DNA of 64,000 nucleotides from Nomia melanderi (GCF_051020985.1 NC_134999.1:34319160-34383159), one strand, 5' to 3'. Counted from the first letter of the stretch, positions 12,073 to 24,850 are shown. Numbers and translations are program-made. Notes: generated by a model from the letters alone, not told the origin.

Positions 12073-12635
12073 CCCGGGGACAGGAAGATACAGGATAAGT
12101 CGGGCTCCGCTTCCCTCCCGCGATACACTTTTTCGCGAACGGCTTAACCCGTTCACCCGGGGAAACTAGCTAACGTATCGTTCGTTTATTCTGCCAGTAA
12201 TCTGTTCATCGATACCGAGTTTCTTCGCCGCGTTCCGAGGGATCGCTCGGAGTCGCTTCTCTATCGATGGAATTATTCATATTTTCCGAAGGAATCCCGT
12301 CGAGCGTCGCGTTCCTCGAGGATCATGCCGAAGGAAAATTCCGCTGCTGAATATTCCGCGCGCAGTCCACGGCTAATTTACACCGGCGTCCCGCAGGATG
12401 CACCTACGCCGATATGGACGTGCCTTAATCTATGCGCGAGCGGTCAGCAGCAGGGTGTGGCGGCAGGTTGGATTATGTGACCGGGAGCGGTAATGAGGAC
12501 GGGCGACAGGATAAATCACTCGTTCCTCGCGGCAAGGATAATCATAATCCCGCGGCGATCCTGTTCACGGGAGTTCTCGCACGGATGCGTTCAGCCCTCG
12601 CTGCCTCTGGGACGCCGAATTCATTTTCCACGGCT

Positions 12636-12690
12636 CCTTCCTTCCTTCCTTCCTTCCTCTCTCTCTTCCTCTCTCTCTTTCTTTCTCTCC
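12636..12690. repeat. (CTTC)n/(CT)n microsatellite
   Basis: Five or six TTCC units pass into CT and CTTT runs over about 55 bases. Confidence 0.9.
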
Positions 12691-15318
12691 GAAGAGATTT
12701 CTTTGCTCGGTTCCGTACTTCCCGTTTCCCTTTTTTTCCGACTACCTTTTCCAGCCGCGAGCTTCTCGTCCTCGGAGCGCGCGTCTGAAAAGAGAAGGCT
12801 CGGCAGCGGATTTCGAACGCGTCGCGGGGCGGTGTAATTAATCGACTAATGGGAAACGTTAATGGAAACGTTCCTCTGTCTAACCGGCGGCCGGACAAAG
12901 TGGTTTCGGCGATTGGTGGGAATTGGTAGGAATTTATTAGGTCACTCGATTTCAGCGCCGATCGTCCTCTTTCTCTGCGAGCTTTCTTTTCCATTCGAAC
13001 GCTCCCTCTTCCCCCGATTTTTTTAACGATAATCCGATGACTTATTGTTTCTACCGAATCGCGCGCCGGGGCTCGGCGCGGATTTCGCAAGGTATTCTTT
13101 ACGGCGCGATTGTCTCGGCCGGAACGAGCTCTATTGGCTCTCCCCGCGCGCCTCCACCGGTCTGGCGTCTCGTTCCAGCTTGCTTAACTGTTGCTTCCCC
13201 CCCGGGAGGCCTTCTCTTCCCGCGCCGGGCCCCCACGGGACGCAATGAAATTTTATTCGCCCGATGCGTGCCACGTACGCGCGCGAAGTGCCGTAACAAA
13301 TATCTATAAATATCGGGATTATGTAAAGGTGTAGCGGAGGGGCCCGGGGCCGCATCGCCCCGGCGGACAGCGACAGGCGAGCACATCCTGACAACGAGAA
13401 GGAGATATACACGCGTGGGCTACGCGGCTACTCGTCCCGGGCCTCTCTCTCTCCGTTGGTAACCCGACTAATCCCATTAACACGTGCCGGCATTGTGTCA
13501 CCGAGAGCCACGGGCTCCGTGCCTCGGATTGAAATATTTTGATCCTGCGAGACGCCGGGAAGCGGCCATTATCAGGGGGACAAGCTGAATGCGGCCGTGA
13601 TTGCCGGGCACCGTGCAACTTTCGCGGATAATTAAAAACCGCGTCTACGAACGACGCGTTTGATGCACTCGTACGCGTGTACGAAACCCATTACCACGAG
13701 TCTCCTGTTAAATAAGACTCCCAACGATCCGGGTCACGCGAAACACTCGATTAATCGAAGTCACCGCATCGGCGAAAAGCTGTTTCTTCCATCGGAAATG
13801 AAATATTATCCAGCTTTTCGTTTAAACGACGCCACTGTAAGACCTGTCGCGGCGATCGTGAACTCCGGCCGACTGGTTGGAACGTCGGGATGTTATTTTC
13901 TTAGGGCGGAGAGTGGAAAAATGATAAAATTAGGGGGCCAATAAGGAGGTGTTCAAGGAGCCGGGATGGCGGAGTTAAGCGAGAAGTAACGTCTTTCCGC
14001 GTCATTTCCAGGTCTCCTTACGAGGCCGTTAACGGCATATTTTTGCCGGCCGTAACTCGGCTTTATTGGACAATTAACGTTTCCAGCGCGCCCTACCCCG
14101 CGGCGAGCCGCTTTTCGCGATCGCGCGCGCGCGCTCCGTCCCGCTTTCTTATTTCCAATCTCTCTTCCCCGTTCCGTGGCCCTCTCCCTCGCAGGTTTCG
14201 CGCGGCTGGTTTCTCTCCCCCTTTTTCCTGTTTCTGTCTCCGGCCCGTGTCTGAGATAAGACTTTTTTAAATCTGGCGACACGACGGGATGACGACGGGG
14301 ACCCGGCGATGCCGGTCGGAATGAGATATTTCGGAATAATGAGCGTGGATGGGCGTGCCACCGGATAAACTGTATTTATGAGGCTTGCCTACCTCGCGGC
14401 CTTTCTTCGTATTAAAATCCTTCCTCGATCTACGCGATAGGAGCGACGCGCACCCTGTCTACCGGGTGGTCCGTCGGAATTCTGCTCTCGAGGTCTTGAT
14501 TAAGAATAACGCGCGAATAGTATGAAATTTATAGGGAATTTTATCGGAGACGTCGCGATACCCGTAGTTCCAACGATCAAGCACGGACGCATAAATAACC
14601 GCGGCGCACTGGTTAATGCGCACACCAGTCGGCCGAACGTACGGCTGCATTATTGCATGCGCGCAGAACACAGTCATTATCTCTTAACACGCTTCCTCCC
14701 TTCGTCAACTAATCGCAACATCCTTGTGTTCCCTCCTCCAGCGATTACCACAGCATTTTTCGCTCGTCGGTACTCTACGCGAACGAACAACTTCGCCGGC
14801 AATCGTACAAGTGCCGGGAGAACGATTCCGCTCCCTTAAGCGAACGCGGAGTGAAATTCAACGGCGAATACACGGCGATTTATTTCGGATTCCAGGACAG
14901 CCGTAGATAGCCGCGATACTTTTTAATTTACACCGAACAATTTTCACTCGCGGCACTCATAGCCGTGTGCCATTTCAACAGCTCAATTATCGCGCGGGTT
15001 CAGGAGTCCGCACCCTAGTTCTCAGCTAGGTGGTTTCGAGCCGCGCGGAAACAAACGATGAGACCACGGCCGAGCGCGGCTGTATCGCGCGCGCCGTAAA
15101 ACAGGCCACGATTTATTACGAACCGGAGGGGTCGAAAGCGTTCGGCAACGGGGCAAGACGGAAAAATCACAATCGTCGCCGCGGCCTGGCTGATTGTCAC
15201 TAACAATCACGGTTTGTTATTCGGTCCAATTAAAATATCCTGTGTCTCCGTTGCTCGCTCGCGCCCCCTTTTGCCACCTTCCGCTCGCGTTTGTCGCAAC
15301 CGCGTTGCCTTTTTCCTT

Positions 15319-15368
15319 TTCTCTCTCTCTCTCTTTCTGTCTCTCTCTTTCTCTTTCTCTCTTTCTCC
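15319..15368. repeat. (CT)n/(CTTT)n microsatellite
   Basis: Imperfect CT repeats with TTT interruptions sit inside a broader pyrimidine-rich patch. Confidence 0.9.
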
Positions 15369-16092
15369 GGGTTTTTTTTCCATCGTAGAAAGCGAGGAAA
15401 CGCAATCCCGCCGGGTCAGAAAGGTTGGTCGACGCTGCGCGGGAGCGTGTATAAATTTTACCGTGCTCTTTGTTCCGTCTTTCTTTCCGCGTTCCCCGTG
15501 CATGCCGGCGCGTTCGCCGCTCGCGTCCGTTTCCTCTGCGATTTCCTCTTCCCTGTTTCTTTGTTAATTAACGCGCCGGACCCGACTTCCATTCTTGCCG
15601 CTTCTCTTGATTCCATTATCGCGCCGTTCAAAGCGTCCCAAGAAAACCACCATTGGTTGGCCATTCTTGGGTCGGAAGTTCGGCTCTCCTCGTTCCCGTT
15701 GCCATGTACGGCTCGCCGGTGATACCGTTACTCGACCCCTGTTTTTCTTAGCGGTTTCAATTTCGAGTTGTTATTTATTAAACGCGGTAGACGCGCCGCG
15801 ATTTACCTGTTTTTCTTTCGATCGCGGTTACATCGACCGGCTGAATTTAATGCATTTCCCGTGTACAACGGTGTTCCTGTATCGGGACGCCATTTTGGGT
15901 TCTCTGTCACTAAGAAGTACACCCTTTCGTCGGCCTTAAGAAGCCCTCGAGTTCCGTCGGGGCCACTCGAAACTATTTTCGTATCGCGATGAAAAGAAAT
16001 CGATAGAGCTGGCGAAGGGCAACTCGAGTGAATAGACAAGAAGGGTGCTTCTATGGGCGAGCATGATTTTTTCTTCTTTTCCCCTATTTTTT

Positions 16093-16143
16093 CCTTCTTC
16101 ATCCTCCTCTTCTTCTTCTTCTTCTTCTTCTTCGTCTTCTTCC
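16093..16143. repeat. (CTT)n microsatellite
   Basis: About ten CTT units with CCT and CGT interruptions. Read on the minus strand it gives a Glu/Asp run inside a 202-codon frame (15936-16544). That frame also has a hydrophobic stretch but no known domain. I think the repeat, not a gene, explains it. Confidence 0.9.
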
Positions 16144-18960
16144 GCGTTTCCTTCTGTTTCTTCGTCTCCGTCTATCCAGAAAAACTTCCGGCGAGTAGTC
16201 ACGCTCCCATTCGTCATCTCCGCGGCCCCCCTCGAGAAACATCCTCCATCGATTATTCGTCGATTCTTGCCGAATACGCTCCAGTTTCCTGCCGGCGTCG
16301 ATATTGCCTCGTCTTTAAACAGAAAACTCCTGGTCGCTCTTCCGGCGGAATGAAAGGAATTCGTCCGTATTTGACCGACTCTTTTTCCGGTTAAAATTCC
16401 GGGGAGAACGGAAATAAAAATTAGGCAAAAAACACGAGATATCGTGGTCCACGGTTGGACCGAGGTCGGTAGAATTTCTGTGGTGATGTTCGACCTCTCT
16501 TGTCCGCCATAGTGGTCGTCGATGGCCGCCGTTGCAATATGCAAACTGACGTTGAGCGAAAATATTCGATAACGTGAAAACTATTACCGAATCAATAATT
16601 GTCTCTATTATTTATCTTTGTTACGAATGCAGTGTTTCGAATAGGAAGTGATCATTGATTTCATAAAGTACGTCAGAAGGTAATATTTTAAGTAACCGGC
16701 GATCTTATATAAAATTCTGGTGGCACCGGACGCGTCAACCGAGGAGAAAGTCGCGGCACGGTTTAACGAGGCCGAAAAAACCGTGCGAAACCGAGCAGGC
16801 GGCGTTTAAACCCGCGCCCCCGCCCTTTTGATTTCGTACACGGCCTGGGACACGCGCCCACCCCTTTCCAGAGGCGTCGCGCGCGAGCGACACGTGTCGC
16901 AGCGTTTTTAGAGAAGCGGCGTTGTGTGTCCTCGATGACGTAGAAGATGGCACCGAGGACTTTTAGCAGGCCAAACATTGACTGCCTCGAGTTACGTCCC
17001 CGGCCCGGCAAATACCTCGGCATGCGGGCTCGAGTACATATTGCTTTTAATGCAAACATCTCGTATTTGCGCCCGGGGCCCCACTCGTGATTTCGCAGCG
17101 CGCCGGACGGGGGCGCGAGAGGGTAATCGCGGATAAGTTGATTTGCGAGAACAAACGTGGTTAACGCATCGACTGCCACGACGATCGCCGATAATCGGAA
17201 CCTCGCAATCGCTCGGAATTACTTCCTTATTCGAGAAGTTAAATATCTCGTATCTCGATATTCAATTTACTTTGCTACTATTGAAACCTCTTCTAAAAAT
17301 GGTCCGCAGAGTGTTAATCATTACTCCCTAACAAAACCGTGAAAATTTTCACGGCGATACACGTCGATCCACCGTTTGAAAACCCGCCCCGTGGTCGTTC
17401 CTCGGGCGCGTAATCCCCGCGATTTATTTATCCGCGCGAGATACAGTTCATCAAATACCGTCCGCGTTTATTGCGCCGGTAATTCACGTTTCTATTTACA
17501 CGGTTCGTTTCGGGAAACACGGGGAAAGAGCCGGCGGAAGGAGTACACATGCATCTCGAGGAATCCTCGGCATCGATTTCCCATATTTCTCGCGTCCGCG
17601 TGTCCCGGCCCCTCTGTCGCCGGTGCAAAACGAGGGAAAAAACGCGCGACACGGCGACCACTTTTGAAAAACGGATCTGAAAGCGCGGACACTTTTCCCC
17701 GCTATAATTTACCCATCGAACGACCTCTCCTATCGTTCTTCGCCGGCCAGCGTTTTCGATCATTCCTTTTTTCTAATCCCACCCCCGCGGCCCATTATTT
17801 CTGGCCGCGGAGGAGCGACCGGGGAGGGGGATTTTTTGTCACCTCGGTTCGTCGAGGAAGAATCGAGTTGCGCGCAGGAGGGGGAGGGGCAGGGGGGTTG
17901 CCAGGGGTTTCAGCCGAAGGGTGAGGGAGGGTGGCGACCGTTGAGGCGACGATTTACCGCGAAATCGGAGCACGTGTTCCTGGCACCAGAAGCCAGCGCT
18001 GACAACCTCCAATAACTCAAGCAAGCCTTCAAGCGCGCCTCGACAACCCCCTTTAAATTGCAAGGTCCAGGCCGCCGGTGCATTGACAGATGTACACACG
18101 CCCCCCTCGTGTCGACCACCGTATTAAATATGTGGTCGCAGGGACCGCGGCCCCGCGGTCGCCGCGTGGGGACACTCTCTTTGCTCGCCGCGTCGGGAAA
18201 TTAAGGGAGGAAATCGAGAGGGAATAATACGGACCGCGGAGGAAAAAAATCCTAGTCTGCCAGCCGAGCGGTTGCCGTCGGTCGATTTATGCTCCGGCGT
18301 TCGCGGAGGTTCCGTGATTTACGGGGACTCGGTGTTTTTAAGGAGTAAACCGTGCGTTGGGGGATGAAAAGTGTTTAGGCGGTGAAAGTAGTATTTACTC
18401 TTCGATAGGATAAAGTGGAGACGAGTGTTCGCTCGAAGGAATTGTTGCATGACAGTTGAGTCTTCGAAGTTTGACGAGTATCTTGTGTTCAGATATCAGG
18501 ATATATTTATCATACAGTAGTAGAAATACTCATCGGTAAGCTAGCATCAGGTAGCATTGATTGAGAATCCCCGGTGCGTTCTAATTGATTGTCGATCAAC
18601 GTCCGACGTCGCCGAACCCTCCCACGCTCGTCGCGCGGAAGCGCCGCGATTCGAATCGAAATTGGGCGACTTAATCCGCGACAGGCGGGCGAGGCATTCG
18701 GATCAGTCTCAGGTGAGTTGTCATAAGGGAGACCGTCTTTAATTGCGCCGCGGATCGAGTCCGAGGGGGGCGCAATCAATTATCCGGCGGCATAACCGGC
18801 GACTAATCTGCCTAATCCTGGCCGCAGAGGGCAGCCAGCGAGGCGCGGCGTAATCGCTCGTCGATCGCAATTACCGGGCTGCGGTTAATAAGGAGATCAC
18901 CGAGGGCTGGTTTCCAGGGCGTAGGGGGCGGCGCTGACGGCACACGGGGGTGGCTGCTGG
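16144..18960. other. gene-free sequence
   Basis: AT-rich to about 16720, then GC-rich. At 17048-17080 TTTAATGCAAAC and TATTTGCG resemble POU octamer halves. A GTGAGT donor-like site occurs at 18713 after CAGTCTCAG, but stops close all frames near the only plausible upstream acceptor (18492). Nothing here supports a gene. Confidence 0.45.
18143..18160. repeat. GC-rich perfect inverted repeat
   Basis: GACCGCGG and CCGCGGTC are separated by two bases. It could form a small hairpin or cruciform. Confidence 0.65.
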
Positions 18961-18970
18961 GTATATATAG
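18961..18970 (+). promoter_or_regulatory. possible TATA box
   Basis: TATATATAG stands alone in a GC-rich context. About 115 bases downstream is an initiator-like TCAGT (19078-19082), too far to pair with it. An ATG at 19109 opens a 30-codon frame with a hydrophobic start, but that frame lies in pyrimidine-rich sequence. Weak promoter candidate only. Confidence 0.15.
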
Positions 18971-19359
18971 AGCGTAGACAACCGAGCGACGAGCAGGGCC
19001 AGGGTTGGACCAGGCCAGGACTCGGCCCGGCGAGCACATTCACTCGGCCTTCGTAATCGGCTTACCGATTGCCAATCATCAGTCAAAGAGCCGGCGACGG
19101 GAAGCAGCATGAACTTCCTACCCCCGGATCACCGTGCTCTCTCTCTTCTTTTTGTCCTTTGCCTCCCGACCGACTCGATTTTCTTCTCTTCTGCTCCTTA
19201 ATTCCACACTCTCTCTCCCGTTTTTCTTCATCCGTCTCCTCGCTGCGTCCTACATCCAACAGGAGGGCAGACCCTACCGAGAAATCGCGAGTTCCTCTCG
19301 CAATTACGTTTACCGGAAGATCGCGTAGGCTTCTTTGGGCAGTAGGACACTCGAATCGA
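18971..19359. other. spacer with pyrimidine tract
   Basis: GC-rich sequence leads into a C/T-rich stretch at about 19135-19250. Only short compositional frames are present. Confidence 0.5.
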
Positions 19360-19464
19360 TTAACACTAGAACTACCGAGCATTTAATATTTGAACATTCA
19401 ACTTTATAGTTTCGTTATATCAAATCAAGTGACTGAGAATCACCGTCCGAGTGCAGAGGGTCAA
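19360..19464. mobile_element. TTAA element fragments (two end types)
   Basis: TTAACACTAGAACTACCG at 19360 is the same end as the complete element starting at 19516. CCGAGTGCAGAGGGTCAA at 19447-19464 is instead a right end of the CCCTTTGCACTC family. The preceding GTGACTGAGAATCACC also resembles the subterminal sequence of the 30 kb element. Two different families are joined within 105 bases, so this is a fragment cluster rather than one intact element. Confidence 0.5.
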
Positions 19465-19515
19465 GAAAAAATGTAATTACTTCAATAGTCCACGTATTTA
19501 TGGATTACGCGAAGC

Positions 19516-19737
19516 TTAACACTAGAACTACCGAGCGTTTAATACGATTAATATGCGATTCCTATAAAAATGGTAACAGATTATTTTCAGTTTCTTCAGG
19601 CATTCATTATAGTACTCAAATGAAACTATTTATTTTCAAAATCATTTCGAATATTCAATGCTTCGAAGATATCGATAATTGTTAAACGAAAAAATCGAAA
19701 CCAGTCATTTCGACTGTTACAGTAGTTCTGGTGTTAA
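19516..19737 (+). mobile_element. complete 222-bp TTAA-type MITE
   Basis: The left end is TTAACACTAGAACTACCG. The right end in reverse complement is TTAACACCAGAACTACTG, matching at 16 of 18 bases. TTAA is intact at both borders. The element is AT-rich, and the 61-codon frame that crosses it is incidental. Its left half aligns with the minus strand of the array ending at 10540 (shared TTTAATACGATTAATATGC, ATTTTCAGTTT and CATTATAG blocks). The borders imply a piggyBac-type transposase acting in trans; none is encoded here. Confidence 0.75.
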
Positions 19738-19743
19738 TAACGG

Positions 19744-19768
19744 TTAACCCTTTACGGACCAATGTCGA
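19744..19768 (+). mobile_element. solo TTAA element end
   Basis: TTAACCCTTTACGGACCAATG begins six bases after the previous element. The block ACGGACCAATG recurs in reverse at about 47398-47410, so it belongs to a dispersed family. No matching right end is visible before 20100. Confidence 0.4.
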
Positions 19769-20220
19769 AATTTCGGAGAGATCAGACGTTCATATTTGGA
19801 TGTCGCGAACAAATGATTGAATTACTCAGATAGAAATAAATCAGCACGTAGTTTTCTCCCTATTAATTAAGCAACCGATATAATTGAACTTCATATGCTG
19901 AAGGTTTCGTACATTTCAAAGAATCTTCGTCTAAACACTAAGACTTGCTTTTGACTTCTTTACATTCTCCTCTTCTCTTACTTTCTTTCTTTCTTTTACT
20001 TTCATTCAAAGAAGTTACACGCTAAGGAAACCGCGCGGTCGGCTACGCGTCAAGATTCAGCTCCGAAATGTAGCCAGGACTAGGAGAGCGGTCGGAATTG
20101 CAGAATTTCGTTTAGCCATCGACAATTAAGTGCGCGGCGGCGTTATCAAGCTCTGTTCCTCGAGAGCGTAGGAGGATCCCCGGCAGAGTATGACGCGCCA
20201 TGTGCAATCACCGGCACGGC
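19769..20220. other. AT-rich tail then unique sequence
   Basis: AT-rich to about 20010, with a CTTT-rich patch near 19980, then GC-rich. No frame of note. CAATTAAGTG at about 20124 resembles an NK-type homeodomain site. Confidence 0.45.
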
Positions 20221-20228
20221 AGAGTGGC

Positions 20229-20320
20229 TCTAATTAATTAATACCCGGCTGCCGGGGCTAGGCGCAGGCCACGACGCTCCGGCAGCCACTAATTAGTGCC
20301 GCCGCGGCGTAATTAGTGTT
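20229..20320. promoter_or_regulatory. TAATTA cluster, possible homeodomain-bound element
   Basis: TAATTAATTAAT at 20231-20242, the perfect palindrome CACTAATTAGTG at 20287-20298 and TAATTAGTG at 20310-20318 lie within 90 bases of otherwise GC-rich sequence. TAATTA is the core of many homeodomain sites. The dense, palindromic arrangement against a GC-rich background suggests an enhancer, but I have no conservation data. Confidence 0.3.
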
Positions 20321-23300
20321 TACACGTCATTATCGACGATCGAATTTGCCGGAATCAATTATAAAATATGTCGGCCAGCCGCTGCCTGCGCGCGGGTGCC
20401 GAGCAGACCTCCCGCTCTCGAGGACGGTGTGTGCAAGGCTTCGCCTCCGTCTGTGTTCGTGTCCGCAACCTGGCTGCCGTGACACCCTCGGCCGCCGCTC
20501 CACCCCCACGCGCGGGCGGGCGCTCGCGCGACAGCGTCGGACTCCTCTTTTTTTTCCCCCCCGACGCCGAAAGCTGGCTCAGCTTGACCCGCATCGGCGA
20601 AGCGACAGTTTCCGGGGCTGGCTGGTCCAAATAAAATTCGTCGTCGGGGGAAAAAGCTGATGGCTGATAATCGTCGTGCACCAATTACGATCTATTTGAT
20701 CTTTTCGGGGAGCCGGGGGATGGGAGAGGGTACTGAAAGTGGTAGGGATTTGGGGAATAAAAGAATAATTATTGGTCTGATCGGAATACATATGTTTCTT
20801 TGTTTGACAATTTATTTAGCAAATCAGTGGACGACAAATCAATATTCTATTCCGAGTTACGATAGCATGATCTCTCCACTAAATAATAGTACGGTATTTC
20901 TAGTAAGAAATTAGCTAAAGAGTCACCGTGTTCTCTAAAATAACAGCTTCAGAGGAGAAACAAGGAACAACGCACGCGAGGCACGTTTGCCGAGCAATTA
21001 TCGTCTTTCGATTGCATCCATTTACCTCGTACGCCGAGGGATACGTTTAGCAGGTTCAGCGAGGAGCCGAACGTTGGAAGGAACAGGGCGGTCCGATTCG
21101 TTCCTCTGTTCCCCGTGTCTTTTCGAGGGATCAGCGATTTCCCCGGGCGAGCTGGCCGCTGTTTACACGATTTTTGTTTCTCCCTGCCGTTTGTCCGTGC
21201 AAGAACCTTCCGATGGGACTGCGCCCCGGTGTCGGAGCCGGTCTAGGGGGCGGCGCGGCGCAGGGTAAACACTTGTAGATTTGGCGCACGTTGCCAACGA
21301 ATGGCCAAATAATTGGTGAGTTTCGCGAATCGAGTCGGTGGCTCTCGGCTCCGGCCGTTTTCACTCTGTCGCTCTTCTTTCGACGGCCGCGCGTTGCCCT
21401 GTCCCCAGTTGCCAGCCCGGGCTTTTCGCTGTAACGCCACCGTTGCACGTCGTACGAGCTTGAATGTTGGCATGATTGGCGCCTCGTGCGACAGCCCGGA
21501 CACGACCGGAATTCCTGATTATTCCTGGCCGCCGGCGCGCCGGCCAGCGTCGGCTGATTATTATTTTAGAACGTACGACGGGGTTTTGTGCTCCGTTACA
21601 ATCCATCATCTCGGCGTTATCGATACTGGCCCGCCGCGCCTGGCGCTGCGATTCGCCCGCCCCGTGAATCGAAATTGTCTCGCGCCACCATTGAAATTTC
21701 CTCTCCGCCTCTTTTTTCCCTTTCGCCCGCGCGTTTTACCGGGGCCGTGTAGAATAGATCAATTCCCCGGAATATACTAATAGCTGTTCCAATACGGTTT
21801 CACCTTTCGAATCATTTCGGAGGATGACTCTATGGTGACCGTGTATTTATGGAAGATCAAACGACGAAATCGAGGCGCGTTCGCGCGTGACCTTCGTCTC
21901 GGTCGGGTTTTAAGGGATGGAACGGCAAGGGTGACTTCTCGCAATATGGGTCCACGTGTCCCGATTCGATTCCCGCGACCCCCGCCATTATCGGAGCCGG
22001 GTCAATTCTCGATAGCGTCGCGAGGCCTATCAATAACCGGCCCCGTGATACTTTAAACTAAGTCTAAAACATCGTCCTCGGGGGGACGCTACTCCGATCG
22101 GGCCTCTAAAGCGCGCGATAAAATCCGTCCGAGTCATTCTATCGAGGTTTACGACCTGACGAACATCCTTTTAAATCGGCCGACGGAAGGGTCCCCTCGA
22201 GCACGGGGCTCGACCGAGAAGAAAGGAGCGTTGTTCTCGTTGACGGACAACGAGCTTGCAAATTTATTTAACGCCCATATTTCGCGTCGCTTTGGGCTGC
22301 CTCGGTTAAGTGGCTACGAGTCACCCTTACGCAGTTCGAGTACATCATCTTGGATACAAAGATTCTAAGACTACGACCCTTGGACCACGTCGACACGCAT
22401 TCGTCCTCCGGACTTGTTAAAAATTACTTACGGGGCCCGAGCGCACTTTAATTGCGCCGATTCTCGTCCCACTGGTTTCGAACTTCCCCTTCTGTCGCTT
22501 CGAGAACCGTGTGTTTGTATCATTGCATAGGAAAGTCTTCAAAATACCATGAAGTCCGTGAATCGGTAACACTGTAAACAGTATCTATTATTTCGCCAGC
22601 AACGTCAACAAGTCGAGGTTGAAAGGAAATCAATTATTTCGTGGGCTAGAAGTTGAAGTATTCATAGCTTCGTTAGTACGTTTCACAAAAAAGTCGAACG
22701 CGCAACGCACGAGGTCGCGACCCGTCCGTTTCGAAGGCAGCAGAGGCTTCGGGGAGGGCCAGCGTGGCATTAAAAGTTTCCGCTAAAAAATGGCTCCACT
22801 CCTCGACGCCGAAGGTTCTCCAGTTTCACACGAGTCGCGAGACGGGGCACAATGCCCGGTAACGAAGAGGGCGAATCGGCGTCGCGCTCTCGTCGCCGAA
22901 ACCAGAAACGTGTCCGAGGCGAGCCGTGCGTGGCCCGTTGACCCCCGCCACGCGTCACGGGACAGTTGTTGTCGCAGCAACTTTGGACAGGTCGACGGGA
23001 GCCTTTTTTGTTCGCAGAAAACGCGCGATTGTTCCGTGTAAACGAGTGGCGCGGCGGTGATGTCGCGGTCGCCGAAGGGGGGTCGCCGCACGAACGAAAG
23101 CCGAGGGGCGGTTGCGCGACGTTAGGAGACACGTTGCCCCCGTGTCCCCCTTTCCCATGCGACCAGCCCGTGGAAACGAGCCTCGCCCCTCGCCTCCGCC
23201 CGACCATTGTCTTAATCGCTTTAGTGATTTCGCGCAGATGGAAATTTTATTTCCGTTTTCGGGCGTCCTCTCTCGCAGCCCCCTGTAAACCGATACCACG

Positions 23301-23606
23301 AACGGAGTACAATGAAATTTCGTGGTACCTGGTATTTCCTCGCCCCGAAATTTCGATTCCGAGGGTTGCTCTAATTCCGTTTTGTTCGTCGAACTCGATC
23401 GGTTGTGCGTCTGGGGGTAGCGCGTCAACCCTTTCGCACAGCGCACCGCCTAGAGTCGAATTCCACGAGCTAGACGGAGAGCGGTGACGTAGGTGTCTCC
23501 GACCTAGGAAACGTCAGGACACTGTCAAGGCAGTTGACACGTCGTACCCTCCCTCCGGGGTCCATTATTTAGCCAACATCCCGCCGCGAGAAGCGCAGGG
23601 CGGTAG

Positions 23607-23640
23607 ACTCTCTCTCTGTCTCTCTCTCTCTCTGTCTCTC
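23607..23640. repeat. (CT)n microsatellite
   Basis: CT units with two GT interruptions over about 34 bases. Confidence 0.9.
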
Positions 23641-24794
23641 CTCGGGGGTGTGTCTCGATGTCTGATAGATGCCACACACTGGGACGAAGAGAACGCTCGC
23701 CCCCGGGAGCCAGCCTCTCGTAAATATATGCGCGGTGTGTGATTGACGCCTACACGAGCGGAGCAGACCCGTCGCCCCTATTTAGTTCACCGGGTCCACG
23801 GGGCTCGGAACAGCTCATTTCTCATGGCTGATGGTACTGGATCGAAGATAAGAATCGGGTAGACAGTGCTGCTGGTGGCTTCGATCGTTTCCGCGAACGT
23901 CGGGAGTCTACTCCGCTTTGTGCTCGCCCGCGCGAACTGGAACCACCCTCTTTGGTAGTCTATCTTAAACGATTAGCGTTGGGATTCATTGTTTTCGTTG
24001 CTTCGATTGGTTCCGATTCGATATCACGCTACTGTAGTATTCTCCGTGTAAAATCGGAGAATATCATCTTTCGGTGTCACAACGAAAGGATATCGTTCCT
24101 CGCGTAAACAGAAATTCCAACGAATTTTAATCTCCCGGCTGTCGATGTTGCGCGAGGCGACCCCGGCAGCACGGACAGCGGCGTTGAGCCGCGGTAGGGG
24201 CAAATTAGTTTATTATTAGCGAGCGTGGGGTAGTTTAAAAATTGGAAGGCACTTTCGCATTACAAAGTCTATACGCGCGGCATTGTCGAGTGCACGGCGG
24301 GGCGTGAATTGTGTGGCGAGGGGGTGTGTCCCCCTTCTCGCGAAGGTTTTAGGGTCGTGCGAGGGCCACGTGGTGACGCGAACCAGGCTCTCCGTTAGGA
24401 CGGAACGGCAGGGGCGTGTGTGACGGGAGAGGGACGCTAAATAGTTTCCGCGGAAAGAACGAAAGAGAGAGGGGTAGTCTCGGCGAGCGCGCGTTAACCG
24501 GTGCTAAGTGAATCTGTGGCCATGCCATGGGGACGCACTTGAACGGGGAGGGTCGAGGAACACCGCCTCGGAACACCATTGAATTTCCATACAGGACCAC
24601 TTCTGCCGCCGCTTGATACTCGCCGAGCGACATCGAACGGCTCCGTCGCGCCGGTCCGCGTAATTTTTTTCAAAAGCCCCTTTTTTCGGCCTCTCCTCCG
24701 GAGAAAATATTATGAACAACTTATTTTTTCGGTGGAAAAAGCTCGGCCGTGAGCTGGCTGGGAACGGAAGCGGCCGGCGCGCGGGCGGCAGGGT

Positions 24795-24811
24795 GGGCGG
24801 CGACGGCGGCT

Positions 24812-24842
<31 letters not shown>

Positions 24843-24850
24843 CGGCGTCG
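24795..24850. repeat. (GGC)n microsatellite
   Basis: About 16 GGC-like units with GAC, TGC and GTC interruptions. The minus strand reads as poly-Pro and the + strand as poly-Ala or poly-Gly. The G-rich + strand has G-quadruplex potential. Confidence 0.9.

Larger units (their letters stand above)
11581..16092. other. gene-free GC-rich block
   Basis: This block has no recognisable gene. It contains a TATAAAT-like box at about 11803, a perfect 16-base palindrome at 12057, pyrimidine-rich patches at 12636-12690 and 15250-15570, and many overlapping Ser/Arg-rich frames. The 182-codon minus frame at 12542-13090 includes the translated CTTC repeat and is judged spurious. Confidence 0.5.

Noticed and set aside
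15936..16544. 202-codon minus frame with acidic run and hydrophobic segment
   Set aside because: The acidic run is the translated CTT microsatellite. The rest matches no family and has no splice or promoter support.
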